From Chryseobacterium limigenitum (GTDB lineage Bacteria; Bacteroidota; Bacteroidia; Flavobacteriales; Weeksellaceae), in NCBI RefSeq assembly GCF_900114875.1, contig NZ_FPKW01000001.1, positions 62,001-126,000 of the forward strand: a stretch of DNA of 64,000 nt, read 5' to 3'. The notes beneath the pieces were generated by a model, which was given only the letters and a program-made list of their open reading frames with translations, did no database searches and was not told the origin of the DNA. The translations under genes were made by a program, and so were the position numbers. Positions 60,389-64,000 of the stretch are shown piece by piece (positions within the stretch are counted from its first letter, which is position 1; every line of letters starts with the position of its first letter).

Positions 60389-60988
60389 ATGGATTATAAA
60401 CAGCTAATTATTCGCGGAATATCGTACAGCCAGACCCAATCAGGGGCGTACGCTTTGTTATTGGAACATGAAGAAACACACATAAAATTACCTGTTGTTA
60501 TAGGAAATTTCGAGGCACAATCCATTTCTCTTGGTCTGGAGAAAGACATACATCCGCCTCGTCCTCTTACACACGATTTATTCACCAAATTTATAGTTTC
60601 TACTAATTATGAATTGATCTCTGTGATCATTTATCAGATCGTAGACGGCGTTTTCTTTTCAAATATTAATTTTAAAAATAAAGTTAATGATGAAGAATTG
60701 ATTCTTGATGCCAGAACTTCTGATGCTGTTGCAATGGCAGTAAGATTTGATGCTCCTATTTTTACCACTCAACAAGTTTTAAATGAAGCAGGAATTCTTC
60801 TTGAACTTGAAGATGTGGCTAAAGAAGAACAGCCATTTTCTGAAACCGTTCAGTCGGAAGACAACTTAATATCTCTTTCTATGGAGGAGCTTCAGAAATT
60901 ATTGGATGAAGCCGTAAAAGAAGAAGATTATGACACCGCTTTGGAGATCCAGGAGGAGATCAAAAGAAGGAAAAAGAAAATTGACTAA
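60389..60988 (+). CDS. Bifunctional nuclease (BFN) domain protein with UVR motif
   Basis: A 199-residue protein. The N-terminal DUF151/BFN domain (about 1-135) has the family blocks LPVVIGNFEAQSISLGLEK, RPLTHDLFTKFI and LDARTSDAVAMAVRFDAPIF (short blocks). The C-terminal 36 residues (about 163-199) are a UvrB/UvrC-type UVR helical hairpin: MEELQKLLDEAVKEEDYDTAL and EIQEEIKRRKK. Such two-domain proteins were described from Arabidopsis and bacteria as having RNase and DNase activity, although that remains debated. It is 21 bp ahead of the nucleoside transporter gene, suggesting an operon. Confidence 0.9.
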   Translation: MDYKQLIIRGISYSQTQSGAYALLLEHEETHIKLPVVIGNFEAQSISLGLEKDIHPPRPLTHDLFTKFIVSTNYELISVIIYQIVDGVFFSNINFKNKVNDEELILDARTSDAVAMAVRFDAPIFTTQQVLNEAGILLELEDVAKEEQPFSETVQSEDNLISLSMEELQKLLDEAVKEEDYDTALEIQEEIKRRKKKID

Positions 60989-61009
60989 AAGAGATATTTT
61001 ACACTAACT

Positions 61010-62392
61010 ATGAATTTAAAACTACGACTTACCATCCTTAGCTTTCTGCAGTTTTTTGTCTGGGGAGCATGGCTAATTACGATGGCTAATTTCTGGTTCG
61101 GTACAAAACATTGGGACGGAACGCAGTTTGGGGCTGTTTTCGGAACAATGGGAATCGCTTCTATTTTTATGCCGACCCTTACGGGAATTATTGCCGACAG
61201 ATGGGTGAATGCAGAACGAATTTTTTCCGTTTTACAAATCCTTTACGGGATTACACTTTTTATTTTACCACATACAGAGACTCCCAGTTCTTTTTACTTG
61301 ATAATGCTTGTTGCGATGTGTTTTTATATGCCGACAATCGCTCTTGCAAACTCTATTTCTTATACTGTTTTGAAGAATAGCAATCTGGATGTTGTTAAAG
61401 ATTTCCCCCCGATCCGTGTTTGGGGTACAATTGGTTTTATTGTGGCTATGTGGGTTACCAATCTTACAGGAAATAAGGCCACAGAAGGACAATTTTATAT
61501 TGGAGGAATTGCAGCCATTATTTTGGGAATTTACGCATTGACTTTACCGAAATGTCCGCCACAGAAATTAATAGATAAAAGTACATCTATATTTGAACAA
61601 TTAGGTCTGAATGCATTTAAGCTGTTTGCTAATTACAAAATGGCTTTATTCTTTGGCTTCTCTATGCTTTTGGGAGCTGCATTGCAGTTAACAAATGCTT
61701 ATGGAGACGTATTTTTGAGTGAGTTTTCTCATTTTCCAAAATATGCAGATTCTTTTGTAGTTCAGAGATCCACCATTGTAATGTCTATTTCTCAGGTTTC
61801 TGAGACGTTATTTATTTTGGCGATTCCTTTCTTTTTAAAGAGATACGGAATCAAAAAAGTAATGTTGATTTCAATGTTTGCCTGGGTATTAAGATTCGGA
61901 TTTTTCGCATATGGAACTCCGGAAGGATATGGTGTATCATTAATCGTTTTATCTTGTATTGTTTACGGGATGGCTTTCGATTTCTTTAATATTTCGGGAT
62001 CACTTTTCGTTGAAACGACGACAGATAAAAAAATTCGTTCTTCTGCGCAGGGTTTATTTATGATGATGACAAATGGTTTCGGAGCGTATTTCGGAAGTAA
62101 TATTGCAGGTTGGGCAATTGATAAATTCTTCACCCATAAATTTGTAAATGCTACTGAATTATCAACTTATCTGGATACAACACCGAACAATCCTACCTTT
62201 CTTGAGATTCTTAAAAATACATTCAATTCAGCTGTAAATGCAGATGGAACTTTATCTTCTGCGGTAATGCTAAGAGACTGGACAAATATTTGGCTGGCTT
62301 TTGCAGCTTATGCGTTGGTTTTAGCTGTTTTGTTTGCTATTTTATTCAGACATGAACATAAACCTGAAGACGTTTCTGTTGTAAAGCATTAA
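61010..62392 (+). CDS. Nucleoside:H+ symporter, NupG-like MFS
   Basis: A 460-residue inner-membrane transporter with 12 predicted helices. The opening LRLTILSFLQFFVWGAWLITMANFWF (short blocks) and FGTMGIASIFMPTLTGIIADRW (helix 2 with loop) are characteristic of the NupG/XapB family. A hydrophilic loop near 180-200 separates the two six-helix halves. It imports nucleosides with protons. It lies 21 bp after the BFN nuclease gene, so release of nucleotides and uptake of nucleosides could be linked. The C-terminal tail is short and charged (HEHKPEDVSVVKH). A strong terminator follows. Confidence 0.93.
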   Translation: MNLKLRLTILSFLQFFVWGAWLITMANFWFGTKHWDGTQFGAVFGTMGIASIFMPTLTGIIADRWVNAERIFSVLQILYGITLFILPHTETPSSFYLIMLVAMCFYMPTIALANSISYTVLKNSNLDVVKDFPPIRVWGTIGFIVAMWVTNLTGNKATEGQFYIGGIAAIILGIYALTLPKCPPQKLIDKSTSIFEQLGLNAFKLFANYKMALFFGFSMLLGAALQLTNAYGDVFLSEFSHFPKYADSFVVQRSTIVMSISQVSETLFILAIPFFLKRYGIKKVMLISMFAWVLRFGFFAYGTPEGYGVSLIVLSCIVYGMAFDFFNISGSLFVETTTDKKIRSSAQGLFMMMTNGFGAYFGSNIAGWAIDKFFTHKFVNATELSTYLDTTPNNPTFLEILKNTFNSAVNADGTLSSAVMLRDWTNIWLAFAAYALVLAVLFAILFRHEHKPEDVSVVKH

Positions 62393-62418
62393 TTTATTTC
62401 ATTGATTATTAAGATATT

Positions 62419-62453
62419 AAATTGCACTTTTGAAAAAAAAGTGCAATTTTTTT
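62419..62453 (+). terminator. Intrinsic terminator of the BFN-nucleoside transporter unit
   Basis: Perfect 13-bp stem AAATTGCACTTTT / AAAAGTGCAATTT with loop GAAAA and a T7 tail. Confidence 0.92.
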
Positions 62454-62506
62454 GTTTTCAGGCAACCTTTTACAGTTTTTGCCGTCTTATAAATAGAAAC
62501 TGATAC

Positions 62507-63061
62507 ATGAAGCATTTAGAAGAGAGTTTTATTTTAGCTAAAAAGAAGGATCGGAAAGGGCAGAAAGCTCTTTACGAAATGTTTTCGGCTAAAATGCTCG
62601 CCATTGCAAATTCTTACACCAATAATCTTCATGATGCGGAAGATGTTTTGCTCAATTCATTTATGAAGTGTTTTTCTAAACTTGATGAATGCAGAGACTG
62701 GAAAAGTTTTCCTTTTTGGCTAAGGAAAATTGTTGTGAATGATTCAATAAGTTTTGTTCGGAAAAATAAAAATATCATGTACGTTGATATAGAAATTGGT
62801 GATGATTACATGGATGATGATTTTGAAGATAAACTTGATGGAATTAATATTGAAGAAATATTTTCTCAAATGCCAACCGGATATAGATTGATTTTTAATC
62901 TTTATGTATTTGAAGAGAAAAGGCATCAGGAAATTGCAGAGATTCTCAATATTTCGGAAGGAACGAGCAAAAGCCAGTTAAGTAAAGCTAAAAAATGGCT
63001 TACTGATTATTTAAAAGCAAAAGAAAATGAAAAAAGAAATACTGAAACAGTTAAAATCTGA
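62507..63061 (+). CDS. ECF RNA polymerase sigma factor
   Basis: A 184-residue sigma-70 family factor with only regions 2 and 4. Region 2 contains DAEDVLLNSFMKCFSKLDECRDWKSFPFWLRKIVVND (short blocks) and region 4 the helix-turn-helix RHQEIAEILNISEGTSKSQLSKAKKWL (about 145-172). The spacer between them is acidic (DDYMDDDFEDK). Such factors recruit core RNA polymerase to stress or starvation genes. It overlaps the next gene by 35 bp; such overlap is typical of a sigma/anti-sigma pair. No consensus housekeeping promoter precedes it; AGTTTTTGCCGTCTT near 62474 may be its own sigma-specific box. Confidence 0.93.
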   Translation: MKHLEESFILAKKKDRKGQKALYEMFSAKMLAIANSYTNNLHDAEDVLLNSFMKCFSKLDECRDWKSFPFWLRKIVVNDSISFVRKNKNIMYVDIEIGDDYMDDDFEDKLDGINIEEIFSQMPTGYRLIFNLYVFEEKRHQEIAEILNISEGTSKSQLSKAKKWLTDYLKAKENEKRNTETVKI

Positions 63062-63737
63062 TTACGAAAAGCTCGAAATAAAGCCTTCCGCAGATCTTTG
63101 GGATAGATTAGAGCTGGAAACAGAAAAAACGCCTCATTCGCTTGCTAAAAGATCTTTTCAATTGTTGAAATATGCAGCTGTTATATTGTTTTTATTTACA
63201 GTAGGAGGCTTGTTTTATTTTAATTCAAATCATATTGAAAAAGATAATATTGTTGCAAAAATTAATCATTCAACAAAACCGAAACAACTAAAACCGGAAG
63301 TCGAAACTATTAATTCAAATATAGATCAGCCTGAAAATAATGTAGTTGCTTCTAATGAAAATAAAATAGACGAAACCGAATCTGAATCTGAAGAGAAAAT
63401 AGAATTTGTTCTACAATCTTTACCATCATACTCAGATCATCATGCTTTAGCTAAAGAAGAGGAGAAAACAATTACTGTAAATTCTCCTGTTGAAACCTTG
63501 GTGAGCAAAGAAGTAAATCAGCCTGAAAAAACTTTAATCGCTGAAAGGAAAAAGGCCAATTACATAAAAGCTGAGGATTTGCTTTTGGGAAGAGAATTCG
63601 ATAAAACCCGCGAAGAATATCAGGATGAAAAAGGAAAGTTTGGCGTCTTGGATGCTACAAAAATTAAATTTAAAAGTCCAAATTCTTTAAAATTATTAGG
63701 AGTAACCGTCTTCTCCGTCTGCCTGGATATTGAATAG
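63027..63737 (+). CDS. Membrane protein, probable anti-sigma factor
   Basis: A 236-residue single-pass protein overlapping the sigma gene by 35 bp. The N-terminal 45 residues are charged and helical (KKEILKQLKSDYEKLEIKPSADLWDRLELE, in part), where an anti-sigma domain would contact the sigma factor. Residues about 49-65 (YAAVILFLFTVGGLFYF) form the membrane helix. The remainder is Lys/Glu/Asn-rich and presumably periplasmic, ending in LKLLGVTVFSVCLDIE. It lacks an HxxxCxxC zinc-binding anti-sigma motif. The role follows from position, topology and the overlap, not from a recognised domain. Confidence 0.75.
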   Translation: MKKEILKQLKSDYEKLEIKPSADLWDRLELETEKTPHSLAKRSFQLLKYAAVILFLFTVGGLFYFNSNHIEKDNIVAKINHSTKPKQLKPEVETINSNIDQPENNVVASNENKIDETESESEEKIEFVLQSLPSYSDHHALAKEEEKTITVNSPVETLVSKEVNQPEKTLIAERKKANYIKAEDLLLGREFDKTREEYQDEKGKFGVLDATKIKFKSPNSLKLLGVTVFSVCLDIE

Positions 63738-63818
63738 ATCTTTAAGATTTCAACTAAGAATATACTGTTCATAAAAACGAACAGGAGTAAAATATTGTCT
63801 AAAAATTAATCTAAAAAT

Positions 63819-64000
63819 ATGAAAACCAAAATTGCTCTGATGGCTGCCGTAATGGCATTTTCTTACAGCTTTGCTCAGGAAAATCCACAATTGGTATCTT
63901 ACTCCCAAAAGATCGACAGTATTGTAGTTTCCGAAAAATCAAAAATGGATGTGGAACTTGATGCAGTTGATAAAAGCTTTAAAGAAAAGAAGATTTCTTC
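63819..64000 (+). CDS. Start of a secreted protein (partial, runs off the right edge)
   Basis: From ATG 63819 the frame is open to the window end (60 codons plus two bases). Residues 1-19 form a signal peptide (MKTKIALMAAVMAFSYSFA), followed by QENPQLVSYSQ and a Lys/Ser/Asp-rich helix (KIDSIVVSEKSKMDVELDAVD). No domain can be assigned from this part. It lies 81 bp after the probable anti-sigma gene and could belong to the same transcript. Confidence 0.65.
   Translation, partial: MKTKIALMAAVMAFSYSFAQENPQLVSYSQKIDSIVVSEKSKMDVELDAVDKSFKEKKIS

Noticed and set aside
63690..63737. Frameshift at the end of the probable anti-sigma gene
   Set aside because: The last residues look odd (TVFSVCLDIE), but no continuing homologous frame can be recognised beyond the stop, so truncation cannot be claimed.

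Overview
The window looks like part of the chromosome of a Flavobacteriia member, most likely Chryseobacterium or a close relative in the Weeksellaceae. The evidence is AT-rich DNA, Bacteroidota-type promoters (TTG, about 16-20 nt, then TAnnTTTG), type IX secretion sorting tails on two secreted proteins, an atp operon that runs atpB-E-F-H-A-G with no atpD/atpC, a rpsF-rpsR-rplI operon without ssb, and an N-terminally extended AtpB. Most genes are housekeeping. I see no rRNA, tRNA, CRISPR array, transposase or prophage.

Layout. 1-7565 (minus strand): a seven-gene set with a glutamine amidotransferase (cut by the window edge), a YbdK-type carboxylate-amine ligase, two different ATP-grasp ligases, two serine esterases and an M17 aminopeptidase. 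It resembles a pathway that builds and trims a small amide- or peptide-bonded metabolite, and it is the best candidate for an undescribed system. 7775-12919: glycogen synthesis (glgB, glgA, a secreted coiled-coil protein, glgC). 13097-18834: SRPBCC protein, 2-oxoglutarate dehydrogenase E1/E2 (sucA-sucB), apaG. 19016-23540: exonuclease, glycosyltransferase with a lipid A-type acyltransferase, secreted thioredoxin, aldehyde dehydrogenase. 23583-28704: a tripartite efflux operon (TolC-HlyD-MFS) divergent from an AraC regulator. 29027-34413: ribosomal operon rpsF-rpsR-rplI, ClC chloride channel/exchanger, a second 2-oxo-acid dehydrogenase E2, and a divergent SAM-hydrolase-family protein. 34833-40362: PhoH ATPase, four small outer-membrane beta-barrel proteins in a row, ffh. 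40557-46012: F-type ATP synthase. 46118-53868: CNNM/CorC protein with clpS, a T9SS-exported zinc protease, udk with a DivIC-like protein, methylmalonyl-CoA mutase small subunit with a DinB protein, and a THUMP-like methyltransferase. 53924-62392: OmpA lipoprotein, M20 dipeptidase, T9SS-exported protein, SDR, etfB-etfA, bifunctional nuclease with a nucleoside transporter. 62507-64000: ECF sigma factor, probable membrane anti-sigma factor, start of a secreted protein.

The gene-free DNA is notable. At least ten intergenic gaps hold imperfect inverted or tandem repeats, often starting within a few bases of a stop codon. Two gaps carry the same roughly 85-nt element in opposite orientation. Two others carry related octamer arrays fused to the stop codons of unrelated genes. 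In two places an intrinsic terminator and the promoter of the next gene share bases. A strong non-terminator hairpin separates atpE from atpF.
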